Shown here: positions 8,539 to 17,617 of the stretch, in pieces | Position numbering within the stretch: position 1 is the stretch's first letter | How the letters are laid out: each line of letters begins with the position of its first letter | NCBI GenBank assembly: GCA_022760475.1 | Contig: JALEFZ010000042.1 | Coordinates: forward strand, 1-37,877 | Source of the DNA: Bacteroidia bacterium | GTDB taxonomy: Bacteria; Bacteroidota; Bacteroidia; J057 | Length of the DNA: 37,877 nt | Reading direction: 5' to 3' | Program-made: the position numbers and the translations under genes | Notes under the pieces: generated by a model | Told to the model about the DNA's origin: nothing | Seen by the model: the letters and a program-made list of their open reading frames with translations, nothing else | The model's database searches: none

Positions 8539-8883
8539 TCAATAAAAAGTAACAAGGCCAAGGGCTAACAAAAAGTAGAAACTCACCAATGAACCGATGA
8601 CAATTGCCAGTTTGGCAAATAGCTTTTTGGCTGCTTTTCTTTTGGAAAATATTCCCAAACCTAATCCAATCAGCCCAAAAGCCAATCCAAAGATGCTAAG
8701 GGGAGGAATGGCAATCAGGATAGCTCCAAGGACAGCACTTCCCAAGGCAATTTGCGACAATTGATCGTCGGAGATTTTCTCCTTTTGTGATGAAGGTATG
8801 GCTGCTGCCTGCCCGGCCTGTAATGAGGAAACATTTATGGTAGATATAGCCAACAGCAAAGAAATAGTCAGGAAGATTCTCAT
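8539..8883 (-). CDS. Small membrane protein, 114 aa
   Basis: It has an N-terminal signal-like helix (MRIFLTISLLLAISTINVSS), a short polar stretch, then two hydrophobic helices at about residues 45-78 (SAVLGAILIAIPPLSIFGLA and beyond, Gly-rich) and 88-112, with a basic loop FSKRKAAKKL between them. The layout resembles small DUF4190-type membrane proteins, but I do not recognise the family firmly. It is followed after 34 bp by the phosphodiesterase lipoprotein on the same strand, so the two likely share a transcript. Function is unknown. Confidence 0.7.
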   Translation of the reverse strand: MRIFLTISLLLAISTINVSSLQAGQAAAIPSSQKEKISDDQLSQIALGSAVLGAILIAIPPLSIFGLAFGLIGLGLGIFSKRKAAKKLFAKLAIVIGSLVSFYFLLALGLVTFY

Positions 8884-9363
8884 TTCAAATGTTTTGAGAA
8901 AGTTAAGTTGTTCAGGTTATGCCATTATTAATTAATCCAAGTTGATAGTTGAGCTACATGCTTTTGTTTGCTTAAGGACAAAGTTGCCATTACCAGACAA
9001 CCTACAGTATCAGTCCGGGCAAGCCAGGCTGTGTCATTTCGAGCTTAAGCGAAAAATCTACTCACCTTACTTTATAGATCTCTCACTATTGTTTGAGAGG
9101 ATACGTTCCATTGGAAACGATAGCTGAACCTTGGTCGAAATGGCATGTACCCCTTTGAGTGTTTTAAACTGGCAACCCGGGTTAATTAGGCTATTTGAGC
9201 ATTAAAAACTGATGCTAAAATAAACGAAAGTCGTAACAAGTCCGATAAAAATCAGCCATTGAAGGGATATATATCATCCTAATTCCTTGATCTACAGAAT
9301 AAATTGAACGTAGAAAAAGTAAAGAGAATTTGAGGATTTATTAACTGCATAAATACTACGATC
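8884..9363. other. Intergenic region of 480 bp between divergent genes
   Basis: No convincing gene was found; the only ORF of note (8942-9127) lies largely within a palindromic repeat-like element at 9032-9145 and has no protein-like features. The rest is AT-rich and probably holds the promoters of the membrane-protein gene on the left and the heat-shock gene on the right. No clear Bacteroidota -33/-7 pair was identified. Confidence 0.5.
9032..9145. repeat. Candidate dispersed palindromic repeat element
   Basis: The element begins TGTCATTTCGAGC (9032-9044) and ends with a near inverted copy GGTCGAAATGGCA (9133-9145), matching at 11 of 13 positions. Inside are AAAATCTACTCACC and AGATCTCTCAC. 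Similar blocks (GTCATTTCGAGC ... GAAATCT ... CGAAATGAC) are, from memory, dispersed intergenic repeats in many Bacteroidota genomes. Only one copy is in this window, so its repeated nature cannot be shown here. Confidence 0.4.
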
Positions 9364-9810
9364 ATGATTAGAAGATCTCACAGCATAAAAGAAAGGCTTG
9401 GCAACAGGCTACTGGGTGGACAAGAATTGCTAAGCCGAGGGGGCAACCTTTCAGGAAGCCGGAGCAAGCATTACGCTTTCTCACCGGAAGAGGTTCAATT
9501 TTCTGGCCCACACCATGAGGTGCGCCTTCCCCTGCCAAATATTGAGCGGGAGGAACTGGAAGTTACAGCCATCAACGGTATGCTTCTGGTCAAGGGAAGT
9601 TCTGTAGACGAAGAACAGATGGGTGATCATGAGTACCTCCTGAATGAAAAGAATATTTGGCGTTTTGAGACGGTATTTGACCTCAACCCAAGGGTAGATG
9701 TAGAGAGGATAACTGCAAAATTTATTCATAATGAATTGATTTTAAGGCTTTTCCTATGTGAAGGAGAAGAGGTGTGCGGAACCATCACCAGGCAAATACC
9801 CATTAAGTAA
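9364..9810 (+). CDS. Small heat-shock protein, Hsp20/alpha-crystallin family
   Basis: The product is 148 aa, the usual length for bacterial sHSPs. These are ATP-independent cytoplasmic chaperones that hold unfolding proteins. The alpha-crystallin domain runs from about residue 50 to 138: HHEVRLPLPNIEREELEVTA, NGMLLVKGSS, WRFETVFDLNPRVDVERITA (in the family, F...LP..vd...i.A), then NELILRLFL. The C-terminal tail has an I-x-I motif (IPI at 145-147), which binds neighbouring subunits in sHSP oligomers. It lacks the typical GVL motif; NELILRL takes that place, so it is a divergent member. It is a single gene with its own terminator. Confidence 0.8.
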   Translation: MIRRSHSIKERLGNRLLGGQELLSRGGNLSGSRSKHYAFSPEEVQFSGPHHEVRLPLPNIEREELEVTAINGMLLVKGSSVDEEQMGDHEYLLNEKNIWRFETVFDLNPRVDVERITAKFIHNELILRLFLCEGEEVCGTITRQIPIK

Positions 9811-9845
9811 GGATACGTTTCAAGTTTCGTGGATTGGATAGGTAA

Positions 9846-9876
9846 ATGCCTCCCTGTGACAGGGAGGCATAATTGT
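9846..9876 (+). terminator. Hairpin terminator after the Hsp20 gene
   Basis: A 10-bp perfect stem, ATGCCTCCCT (9846-9855) with AGGGAGGCAT (9861-9870), has a 5-nt loop GTGAC and a short AATTGTTT tail. Confidence 0.75.
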
Positions 9877-9953
9877 TTAAACATTCATTGCTTTGTCCTT
9901 TATGAGGTTTATCTGTAGATTATATGTTGATTTTGGTATGGATTTTAAGATAA

Positions 9954-12746
9954 ATGAAAACTATCAGGAACCATTGTTATATCGGATTTTTGTTGGCTGC
10001 GGCCTTTTTTTTAACGGGTTGTTTTCAAACAAAGACAAATCCTGTATACAAGGTTGCCTTCAGTCAGTGTACCAGCGGTGATGTTTGGAGACAGGAAATG
10101 GAAGCAGCCATGTTGAGGGAGAAAGAATTTCATCCATCATTAGAACTGGAAATCGTTGATGCATTGGCCAACAGTGAGAAACAAATCAGGGATATTGATT
10201 CTTTAGTCAACAGTGGTATAGATCTATTGATAGTCTCTCCTAATGAGGCTGAACCAATAACTCCTGTGGTAGAAAGGGTTTTTTCTTCTGGGATACCTGT
10301 AATAATACTGGATCGAAAGACTGATTCCAAATTGTATACCTCTTACATAGGTGCGAATAATTTTGAGATAGGAAGGACTGCAGGAAATTACATTAAAAAC
10401 CTGGCGAATGGACTTGATGAGGTTAAGATTGTAGAAATTTGGGGAACAAAAGGTTCATCTCCAGCGCAGAACAGGCACAAGGGGTTTTCGGATGTAATTT
10501 CGACAAACCCTAAACTGCGAATTGTGGATAATGTCTTTGCCAATTGGGAGGCAGATGGTGTGGATACAGAATTTAAAAAGACTCTTGATTCTTTAGTTGA
10601 ATTTGACATAATATTTGCACACAACGACCGAATGGCCCTGAAAGCATACCAGATGCTGAGAGAAAGAGGGCTTGAGAATAAAGTGGATATAATCGGGGTT
10701 GATGGCTTATCTGGACCCAGGGGAGGGTTACAACAGGTCGAAGACGGTATCCTGGAAGCAACCTTGCTTTACCCTCATGGAGGTGAGGAGGCGATTCGGA
10801 TGGCAGAAGATATCCTGATGAAGAAGCCTGTCGTAAAAGATAACATTCTACAGAGTACTATCATCAATCAGACCAATGTCCGAATTCTTAAGATGCAGGC
10901 TGAAAAACTGGCTTCTCAGCAGGAACAAATTTCTCGTCAGCAAAAGAAAATCAATGACCAGACAGAAATATTCCGTGACCAAAATACAGCTCTCTACATA
11001 CTTATTTTTTCATTGATTACTGCTTTGGTTTTAGGTGCTATGGTGTATTATTCTCTGATGACGAAGCAGGAGGCCAACCTGGAATTAGAGACTAAGAATA
11101 TTGAAATTTTAGAGCAGCAAGCCAAAATTGTGGAGATGGCAGCCAAAGCAGAAGAAGCTACGAAGGCTAAAATCAAGTTTTTTACCAACATCTCCCATGA
11201 GTTCAGGACTCCTCTCACCCTCATCCTGGGCCCAGTAGAAGAATTATTATCCGGAAACCTTGATAATAAGCCGCAGATCAAGAAAGATTTATCCTTGATG
11301 AAAAAGAATGCGATGCGCTTACTACGGCTAATTAACCAGTTAATGGATTTTAGAAAAATTGAGAATAACAAAATGGTTCTCAAAGTCGGGAGAGTAGATT
11401 TTCGAAATTTTGTAGCAGAAATATTTGAGGTATTCGAAGAAACTGCAAGGAGAAGGGGTATTCGCTACAGCTTAAAGATAGATCTAACAGATAGGTGGCT
11501 ATGGGTTGATGCCGAGATGATAGATAAGGTGTTATTTAATCTCTTATCCAACGCCTTCAAATTTACAATAGAAGGAGGAGAAATATGGATCAAGGCATCT
11601 GATTCGGACAGCATGGTATTCTTGGAGGTTGGGGACAATGGCCGAGGGATGTCAAAGGAACATGTAGAACATGCTTTTGACAGATTTTATCAGGGTGAAA
11701 CTTATCAAACCAAAGGGACAGGCTTAGGACTTTCTCTTTCACAGGAATTGATTCAGTTGCATAAGGGAGAAATCAGTGTTGAAAGTGAAAAAGGGGTTGG
11801 GACCAGGTTTTATATTGGACTCAAAAAAGGTAAGCTACATTTCAACGATTCAGACTTTGTCCTGACGAGCGGAGGGGAAAAAAAGAATTCTTTCATCCTT
11901 CCTTTCATGGTTGATGAATCTGCACCTTCCCGCCTAGAACCTCCAACTGAAGAAGAAAGGGGGAAAAATTATACGGTTCTTTTAATTGAGGATAATGAAG
12001 AGCTTAGTGATTTTTTGAAAAAGACCTTGTCTAGGGAGTATATAGTTCTGAAAGCAGATGATGCTGAGCAAGGCTTGAAAATCGCCTCTAAGGAAGTCCC
12101 TGACCTCATAGTTTGTGATATTATGTTGCCTGGACAGGATGGCAGGGCATTTACCAAAGCCATCAAGTCCGATATAAATACTTCACATATTCCTGTAATA
12201 CTGCTTACTGCTCAATCCAAAGTAAGTCAGCGACTTAAGGGAATTCAAGCGGGTGCAGACTTGTATTTGACCAAACCATTCAGCATTAGCATTCTTGCTG
12301 CTCATATTAGGAATCTTATTAACAATCGCAACTTGATTAAAGATAGTGTAAAGGATTCTGAACCCATTTTTGTCCTACCAACCGAGAAAATGCAACTCAA
12401 AATAAATCCTACAGACAAAAAGTTTATAAAAGAATTCAAGGAGATTGTCAGCGCCAATATGATGGATTCTTCTTTTGGTGTAATGGACCTATGCGAACGT
12501 ATGGGATTATCGAGGGTTCAACTCTATAGAAAAGTGAAGGCCCTCCTTGGATATACCGTCTCTGACTATATCAAGGAGTTAAGGTTGTTAAAAGCTAAGG
12601 AATTAATTATGAAAAATGAATTGTCAATTGCAGAAATAGCCTACAGTGTAGGTTTTACTTCACCAGCTTATTTCTCAACTGCATTTAAGAGTCATTACCA
12701 ATTGTCCCCCAGCGACTTTAGGAATAGTATAATGGATAAAAAATGA
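9954..12746 (+). CDS. Hybrid two-component sensor-regulator (HTCS) with sugar-binding sensor
   Basis: This 930-aa one-protein signalling system probably senses fructose and activates the following locus. Order: signal with lipobox LTGC (Cys23); periplasmic-binding-protein type I sensor (~32-310: KVAFSQCTSGDVWRQ, DLLIVSPNEAEPI, IPVIILDRK, IIGVDGL); coiled coil 311-345; membrane helix ~347-368; histidine kinase with phospho-His415 in ISHEFRTP, N-box around Asn533, DNGRGM (561-566) and GTGLGL (588-593); receiver with VLLIED, phospho-Asp722 in CDIMLP, and TKP; AraC-type HTH (~830-925). This is the architecture of Bacteroides thetaiotaomicron BT1754, which binds fructose, unlike HTCS with beta-propeller sensors. 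The adjacent GH32 and DUF4960 genes support the same ligand. The lipobox, if used, would tether both ends of the sensor to the membrane. Confidence 0.95.
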   Translation: MKTIRNHCYIGFLLAAAFFLTGCFQTKTNPVYKVAFSQCTSGDVWRQEMEAAMLREKEFHPSLELEIVDALANSEKQIRDIDSLVNSGIDLLIVSPNEAEPITPVVERVFSSGIPVIILDRKTDSKLYTSYIGANNFEIGRTAGNYIKNLANGLDEVKIVEIWGTKGSSPAQNRHKGFSDVISTNPKLRIVDNVFANWEADGVDTEFKKTLDSLVEFDIIFAHNDRMALKAYQMLRERGLENKVDIIGVDGLSGPRGGLQQVEDGILEATLLYPHGGEEAIRMAEDILMKKPVVKDNILQSTIINQTNVRILKMQAEKLASQQEQISRQQKKINDQTEIFRDQNTALYILIFSLITALVLGAMVYYSLMTKQEANLELETKNIEILEQQAKIVEMAAKAEEATKAKIKFFTNISHEFRTPLTLILGPVEELLSGNLDNKPQIKKDLSLMKKNAMRLLRLINQLMDFRKIENNKMVLKVGRVDFRNFVAEIFEVFEETARRRGIRYSLKIDLTDRWLWVDAEMIDKVLFNLLSNAFKFTIEGGEIWIKASDSDSMVFLEVGDNGRGMSKEHVEHAFDRFYQGETYQTKGTGLGLSLSQELIQLHKGEISVESEKGVGTRFYIGLKKGKLHFNDSDFVLTSGGEKKNSFILPFMVDESAPSRLEPPTEEERGKNYTVLLIEDNEELSDFLKKTLSREYIVLKADDAEQGLKIASKEVPDLIVCDIMLPGQDGRAFTKAIKSDINTSHIPVILLTAQSKVSQRLKGIQAGADLYLTKPFSISILAAHIRNLINNRNLIKDSVKDSEPIFVLPTEKMQLKINPTDKKFIKEFKEIVSANMMDSSFGVMDLCERMGLSRVQLYRKVKALLGYTVSDYIKELRLLKAKELIMKNELSIAEIAYSVGFTSPAYFSTAFKSHYQLSPSDFRNSIMDKK

Positions 12747-12809
12747 TGTAACCAAAATCGAAGTTTTTGAAACGTATTCTAAAGCGTTCATGTATCAAAG
12801 TGGAAAATG

Positions 12810-12821
12810 TTTGCATGCAAA
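12810..12821. promoter_or_regulatory. 12-bp palindrome upstream of the transport genes
   Basis: TTTGCATGCAAA is a perfect palindrome in the 241-bp gap between the HTCS and MFS genes. It may be a binding site for a dimeric regulator, but no second copy was found in the window and AraC-type regulators usually bind direct repeats. Confidence 0.25.
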
Positions 12822-12879
12822 GTGTTGATTTGTAGGTGTTTGAGCTGTGCATTTTCTATAGCGCTACAATAGTAGAAGT

Positions 12880-12927
12880 AATTGGGACATTAGTGAAATC
12901 GTTTTCGGAAATTTGGACATACATTTG
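12880..12927 (+). promoter_or_regulatory. Candidate HTCS operator and promoter of the fructan operon
   Basis: The direct repeats AATTGGGACAT (12880-12890) and AATTTGGACAT (12910-12920) match at 10 of 11 bases and are spaced exactly 30 bp, three helical turns. The second copy abuts TACATTTG (12920-12927), which fits the Bacteroidota -7 consensus TAnnTTTG. No good -33 TTTG lies at the usual distance, as expected for an activator-dependent promoter. The MFS ATG follows 60 bp downstream. AraC-type proteins bind direct repeats beside the promoter, so this is the best candidate site for the HTCS. Confidence 0.4.
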
Positions 12928-12987
12928 TTTATAGCCATTTCAACTGCTTCTGAAATGCAAGTAAGAGGACGTTACTACAATTAACCT

Positions 12988-14394
12988 ATGAAGAATTCAA
13001 GCATTGCCTTGTGGTCAATAACAGTTGCCTTAGCTGGCTTTTTGTTCGGCTTTGATACCATAGTAATTTCTGGGGCAAACGAGCCCATCAGGGAACTCTG
13101 GCAGACCTCAGCCTTCTTCCATGGAACATTTATCATGTCAATGGCCCTTTGGGGTACTGTAATAGGTGCCTTGTTTGGAGGAATTCCTACAGACATTTGG
13201 GGGAGGAAAAAAACACTCTTCTGGATTGGTATTTTATATTTAGTTTCTGCAATAGGTTCTGCCCTAGCTCCTGATCCATACCTGTTCTCGTTTTTCCGGT
13301 TTATCGGAGGGGTAGGGGTTGGAGCCTCTACTGTAGCAGCTCCGATTTATATCTCAGAGATTTCTTCAGCTAAAGACAGGGGTAAACTGGTAGCTCTTTA
13401 TCAGTTCATGATCGTTTTTGGAATATTTGTAGCCTTTTTCTCGAATTATTTCCTTGATGGAGTAGGAGGAAACAATGACTGGAGATGGATGTTGGGTGTT
13501 GAAGCAATTCCGGCCTTGTTTTATTCTATCATGATCCTGACAGTTCCCAATTCCCCACGTTGGCTGACTATGAAAAAAGGAGATGATAATGCTGCGAAGG
13601 CAGTTTTGGCAAAAATGGATCTTGAAACGGATGTAGATACTGCCTTGAATGACCTAAAAAATTACTTTAACAGTACTCCCAAGGGAAATATTTTCTCAGG
13701 CCTTTACAATAAACAAATACTATTGGCCTTTTTTATTGCCTTTTTCAACCAACTCTCTGGGATTAACTTTATCTTATACTACGCGCCACAGCTTCTATCA
13801 CAGGCCGGCCTAACCACAGAAGATTCCCTTTTAAGTTCTGTCTCTATTGGTGCCGTTAACTTGGTCTTTACCTTTGTTGGCCTCTATCTGATTGACAGAT
13901 TGGGAAGGAAACAACTCATGTACATTGGCTCAATTGGATATATTATCAGCATGGCCATGGTAGCTTACTGCTTTAAGTTTGATGCCAGTCCTATGTTAAC
14001 CCTAACTTTCATACTTGTCTTCATAGCATCTCATGCAGTAGGTCAAGGGGCGGTTATTTGGGTATTTATATCTGAAATATTTCCAAATGAAGTTAGGTCG
14101 CTTGGCCAGTCATTGGGTACAGGAACTCACTGGGTGTTCGCGGCTATCATCACATTATTGGTACCTGTTTTCATTGACGATAAGGAAGGCATTTTTGGAA
14201 TTGAAAGATTTGGAGAAAAGCCCTGGCCTGTTTTTGTATTTTTTGCTGGGATGATGGTTTTGCAATTGATTTGGGTAGCATTTTTCATGCCCGAAACCAA
14301 AGGAAAAAGTTTGGAAGATCTAAAGGAAGATTTTATGGTTGACGCTAACAATCAAAACCCAGAATCTGAAGTCAAAATGGAGAGTCGGGTTTAG
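12988..14394 (+). CDS. MFS sugar porter (likely fructose importer)
   Basis: The product is 468 aa with 12 hydrophobic segments. It belongs to the sugar porter family of the major facilitator superfamily (GLUT/XylE type), usually proton- or gradient-driven monosaccharide uptake across the inner membrane. Family motifs are present: GFDTIVISGA in TM1, D-WGRKKT after TM2, PNSPRWL after TM6 (family PESPRWL), QLSGINFILYYAP in TM7, DRLGRK after TM8, and PETKGKSLEDL after TM12. It is the first gene of the predicted operon, 59 bp ahead of susC, and sits behind the candidate HTCS operator. Substrate by context is fructose released in the periplasm; sequence alone would allow other hexoses. Confidence 0.92.
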   Translation: MKNSSIALWSITVALAGFLFGFDTIVISGANEPIRELWQTSAFFHGTFIMSMALWGTVIGALFGGIPTDIWGRKKTLFWIGILYLVSAIGSALAPDPYLFSFFRFIGGVGVGASTVAAPIYISEISSAKDRGKLVALYQFMIVFGIFVAFFSNYFLDGVGGNNDWRWMLGVEAIPALFYSIMILTVPNSPRWLTMKKGDDNAAKAVLAKMDLETDVDTALNDLKNYFNSTPKGNIFSGLYNKQILLAFFIAFFNQLSGINFILYYAPQLLSQAGLTTEDSLLSSVSIGAVNLVFTFVGLYLIDRLGRKQLMYIGSIGYIISMAMVAYCFKFDASPMLTLTFILVFIASHAVGQGAVIWVFISEIFPNEVRSLGQSLGTGTHWVFAAIITLLVPVFIDDKEGIFGIERFGEKPWPVFVFFAGMMVLQLIWVAFFMPETKGKSLEDLKEDFMVDANNQNPESEVKMESRV

Positions 14395-14452
14395 TTTCTC
14401 GGCTCTGAGTCAAAATTTTCACAAAACATATATAAATCAATCTATTACTGCT

Positions 14453-17400
14453 ATGAACTTATGTAGACTAGTTTGTCTGGTCGCTATGCTGATTCCTGTA
14501 CTTATGTTTGGGCAGGTTACAGTAAACGGCAAGATAACGGACGCTCAGGACAACAACCCCATTGTGGGAGCTGCCGTGGTTGAAAAAGGAACCAACAATG
14601 GGGTTTTCTCACAGGATAATGGAAATTTTACGATACAGGTTCAAGAAGGAGCAAGCCTGACGATAACATATTTGGGTTTCAAAACCGTAGAGTTAACAGC
14701 CTCTTCAAATATGAATATCACACTTGAACAAGATATTGCCAATTTAGATGAGGTCGTGATCGTAGGATATACTGCTCAGCAAAAGAAAGACATTACTGCT
14801 GCCATCTCAATTGTCGACCTTGAAACAATTGAAAATACTCCCTATTCGAATGTGATTCAGGCCTTGGCAGGGCAAGTTGCTGGAATAGGGATTACCCAGG
14901 ATGGCCAGCCAGGGCAGGGGCGTACCTCCATAAAGGTCAGAGGGGTAACCACATTGAACAACAACAATCCATTGTTCGTAATCGACGGATTACCCACAGA
15001 AGAAAGCATCGATAATTTGAACCCCAATGACATTGAGTCTATTCAAATATTAAAAGATGCGGCTTCTGCTTCCATATATGGGTCAAGATCCGCTGGTGGT
15101 GTAGTTGTAATTACGACCAAAAAAGGAAAGGCAGGTAAGCTATCCATTAATGCTGGAACCCAAATTGGATTACAGACCATTGCTAATCAAATCGATGTGC
15201 TCGATCCAGTGGAATGGGGGAATGCCTACTGGGAAGCTGCCAGGAATGATGGACAAACCAATATTCGCCATCCACTTTATGATGAGGTAAACGGAGTTCC
15301 GGTATTGAATACCACCCCCTTCATCATTTCCAACCAGCGTCAGGTTTATGATTTGAGCCTTGAAGGTACCAACTGGTCAGATGAGGTGTACAGTAATTCT
15401 GTCTCGCATCAACATTTCCTGAATATTTCTAATGGAAACCAAAAAGGAAGCTATATGGCTGGTGTATCATACTTCGACCAGGACGGCCTCATAGATAATA
15501 CCTACTTCGATAGAATTACCGGGCGCTTCAATTCCCAGTTAAACCTGACTGATTGGTTATCTGTCGGAGAGAATTTCTCCGTTAGTTTTTCAGAACAGGT
15601 ACAAGTCGGTACTCAGCAGGGACAGGATGGAATTCCTACTGATGTAATTAGGCAACACCCTGCACTTCCCGTTTTTGATGTGGCGGGAGCTTTTGCTGGA
15701 AAAATTGCAGGACTACCAGATGTTCGAAACATGGTTTCAGTTTTGGAAAAAAATAGAGACAATACTACCGAAAACTGGAGGGTATTTGGGAATGCTTACG
15801 TACAGGCAGATCTGTTTAAGTTGTTTGACTTTATCTCAGATGACCATAAGCTGATTGCCAAAACTACCCTTGGGGTTGATTATTCTAATTTTTATGTAAG
15901 GAGATTTGAAGCCAGGTTTTCGGAAGGAGACTTCGATGTTCAGAATAATGTTTTAACCAACGAATTTGGAAAGGGGCTTACTACCACAGCAATCCATACC
16001 CTTAATTATCAGTTAAACAAGTCTAAGCATCGTTTTCAGGCACTGGCAGGAATGGAGGTTATTTCCTATGATTTTGAATTTTTGCGAGCTACCAGAAACG
16101 ATTTCCTGATTGAAGATCCTGCTTTTACATTCCTTCAGGCAGGTGCGGGTGATCAGACCAACTTTGGAGGAGGCTCAGGTTGGGGAAGGTTATCTTACTT
16201 TGGCAGGGGAGATTACACTTTCAATGATAAGTATATCCTTTCTGCAACGCTAAGATATGATCGCACTTCCAGGTTTGACTCAGCAGGATTTTTCCCTGCC
16301 GTCTCTCTTGGGTGGTGGCTTTCGGAGGAAGACTTCTTCAAAAATACATTTGGGAACTCTACCAGCTTGAAAGTTAGGACCAGCTACGGAATTCAGGGCA
16401 ATGACAGGGCTGTGGATAATCCATTTGCTGATATTTCTACCCTAGGTCCAAACTTCAATAATGCGGACTATGACATTGCTGGCACCAATACAGGGGTAAC
16501 ACAGGGATTCAGGGTGATCTCCAAAGGTAATCCCCTCTTAAAATGGGAACAGACAGCTCAGTTTAATGTCGGATTTGACCTTTTACTTTGGGATGGAAAG
16601 TTTAATCTGAACTTTGATTATTACAATAAAAACACGACTGATATCCTTTTACGTCCTACTCTTCTGGCGGCGGAAGGTGAGGGCACCCCACCTGTAAGAA
16701 ATGTAGGTACAGTTCGAAACAATGGTATTGACCTTGGCTTGGGATACAGAACCACCACTGATAAAGGATTTTATTTTGAGGTAAATGCCCAAATGACCTA
16801 CTTCAGAAATGAGATTGTGGACTTTGGATCTAACATTGGTCTTACAGGAAATGCAGGAGAGACTTACCTGATTCTTGGTCCTGAACCTACCAGAGCTGTT
16901 GTGGGTAGGCCTGTAGTTTCTTTTTACGGATGGGTTACTGATGGCTTATTTCAGAATGAAGGCGAAGTTGAATCTCACGTAGAACAAAATGGAGCTGGGC
17001 CGGGCCGAATCCGCTACTCTAATATTAATAACGACAGCCTTATCAACGACCTGGACAGGGACTACTTTGGAAATCCATATCCCGATGTAACAGCAGGCTT
17101 GAATCTTGTGGCTGCTTACAAAGGAATTTCATTGGCCGCTAATGTCTATGGTGCTTTTGGGCATCAGGTCTACAATTTCAACAGGCAATACACAGACTTT
17201 ACTATCCTTAGTAACTTTAATAGGGGACAAAGGGTACTTGATGCCTGGACTCCAGAGAACTCAGGATCTACCATTCCAGCCCTTACGCTGGCCAATGCAA
17301 ACAACGAATTAAGGGTGTCTGACTATTTTGTGGAGGACGCTGATTATGTGAGACTCAGGTCGGTAAGGGTATCATATGCTTTGCCTAAGAGCATCACCAA

Positions 17401-17590
17401 TAAATTCAAAATTACGATCTACGGTGAAGTGCAGAATGTATTTACCATTACAAATTATACAGGAATTGACCCAGAAGTTCCTTTTACGGGTTCTTCTGGC
17501 GATGCCAATGCCTTGAACTATCCAGGATTGGATTTGGGAGCTTATCCACTGCCCAGAACCTTCCTTGGAGGTGTAAACGTTGACTTATAA
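14453..17590 (+). CDS. susC: SusC-like TonB-dependent transporter
   Basis: The product is 1045 aa from the chosen start, an outer-membrane transporter that imports oligosaccharides with its SusD lid. The frame is open to 14339, but the ATG at 14453 gives a clean signal peptide (MNLCRLVCLVAMLIPVLMFGQ) and avoids overlap with the MFS gene. Order: carboxypeptidase-regulatory-like domain (VTVNGKITDAQDNNPIVGAAV; LTITYLGFKT), TonB-box region LDEVVIVGYTAQQKKDITAA, plug (VIQALAGQVAGI, IKVRGVTTLNNNNPLFVIDG, SIQILKDAASASIYGSRSAGG), then the 22-strand barrel ending at PRTFLGGVNVDL. The SusD gene follows after 27 bp. Context points to fructan oligosaccharides. Energy would come from a TonB, possibly the one encoded at 28877. 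Confidence 0.97.
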   Translation: MNLCRLVCLVAMLIPVLMFGQVTVNGKITDAQDNNPIVGAAVVEKGTNNGVFSQDNGNFTIQVQEGASLTITYLGFKTVELTASSNMNITLEQDIANLDEVVIVGYTAQQKKDITAAISIVDLETIENTPYSNVIQALAGQVAGIGITQDGQPGQGRTSIKVRGVTTLNNNNPLFVIDGLPTEESIDNLNPNDIESIQILKDAASASIYGSRSAGGVVVITTKKGKAGKLSINAGTQIGLQTIANQIDVLDPVEWGNAYWEAARNDGQTNIRHPLYDEVNGVPVLNTTPFIISNQRQVYDLSLEGTNWSDEVYSNSVSHQHFLNISNGNQKGSYMAGVSYFDQDGLIDNTYFDRITGRFNSQLNLTDWLSVGENFSVSFSEQVQVGTQQGQDGIPTDVIRQHPALPVFDVAGAFAGKIAGLPDVRNMVSVLEKNRDNTTENWRVFGNAYVQADLFKLFDFISDDHKLIAKTTLGVDYSNFYVRRFEARFSEGDFDVQNNVLTNEFGKGLTTTAIHTLNYQLNKSKHRFQALAGMEVISYDFEFLRATRNDFLIEDPAFTFLQAGAGDQTNFGGGSGWGRLSYFGRGDYTFNDKYILSATLRYDRTSRFDSAGFFPAVSLGWWLSEEDFFKNTFGNSTSLKVRTSYGIQGNDRAVDNPFADISTLGPNFNNADYDIAGTNTGVTQGFRVISKGNPLLKWEQTAQFNVGFDLLLWDGKFNLNFDYYNKNTTDILLRPTLLAAEGEGTPPVRNVGTVRNNGIDLGLGYRTTTDKGFYFEVNAQMTYFRNEIVDFGSNIGLTGNAGETYLILGPEPTRAVVGRPVVSFYGWVTDGLFQNEGEVESHVEQNGAGPGRIRYSNINNDSLINDLDRDYFGNPYPDVTAGLNLVAAYKGISLAANVYGAFGHQVYNFNRQYTDFTILSNFNRGQRVLDAWTPENSGSTIPALTLANANNELRVSDYFVEDADYVRLRSVRVSYALPKSITNKFKITIYGEVQNVFTITNYTGIDPEVPFTGSSGDANALNYPGLDLGAYPLPRTFLGGVNVDL

Positions 17591-17617
17591 TCAAACAAGA
17601 CCCTAAAAAGAAAACAA

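Noticed and set aside
8942..9127. 61-aa ORF in the intergenic region
   Set aside because: It overlaps the palindromic repeat-like element and has no recognisable features.
14339..14452. N-terminal extension of SusC overlapping the MFS gene
   Set aside because: The extension is polar and would hide the signal peptide; the ATG at 14453 gives a normal SusC start.
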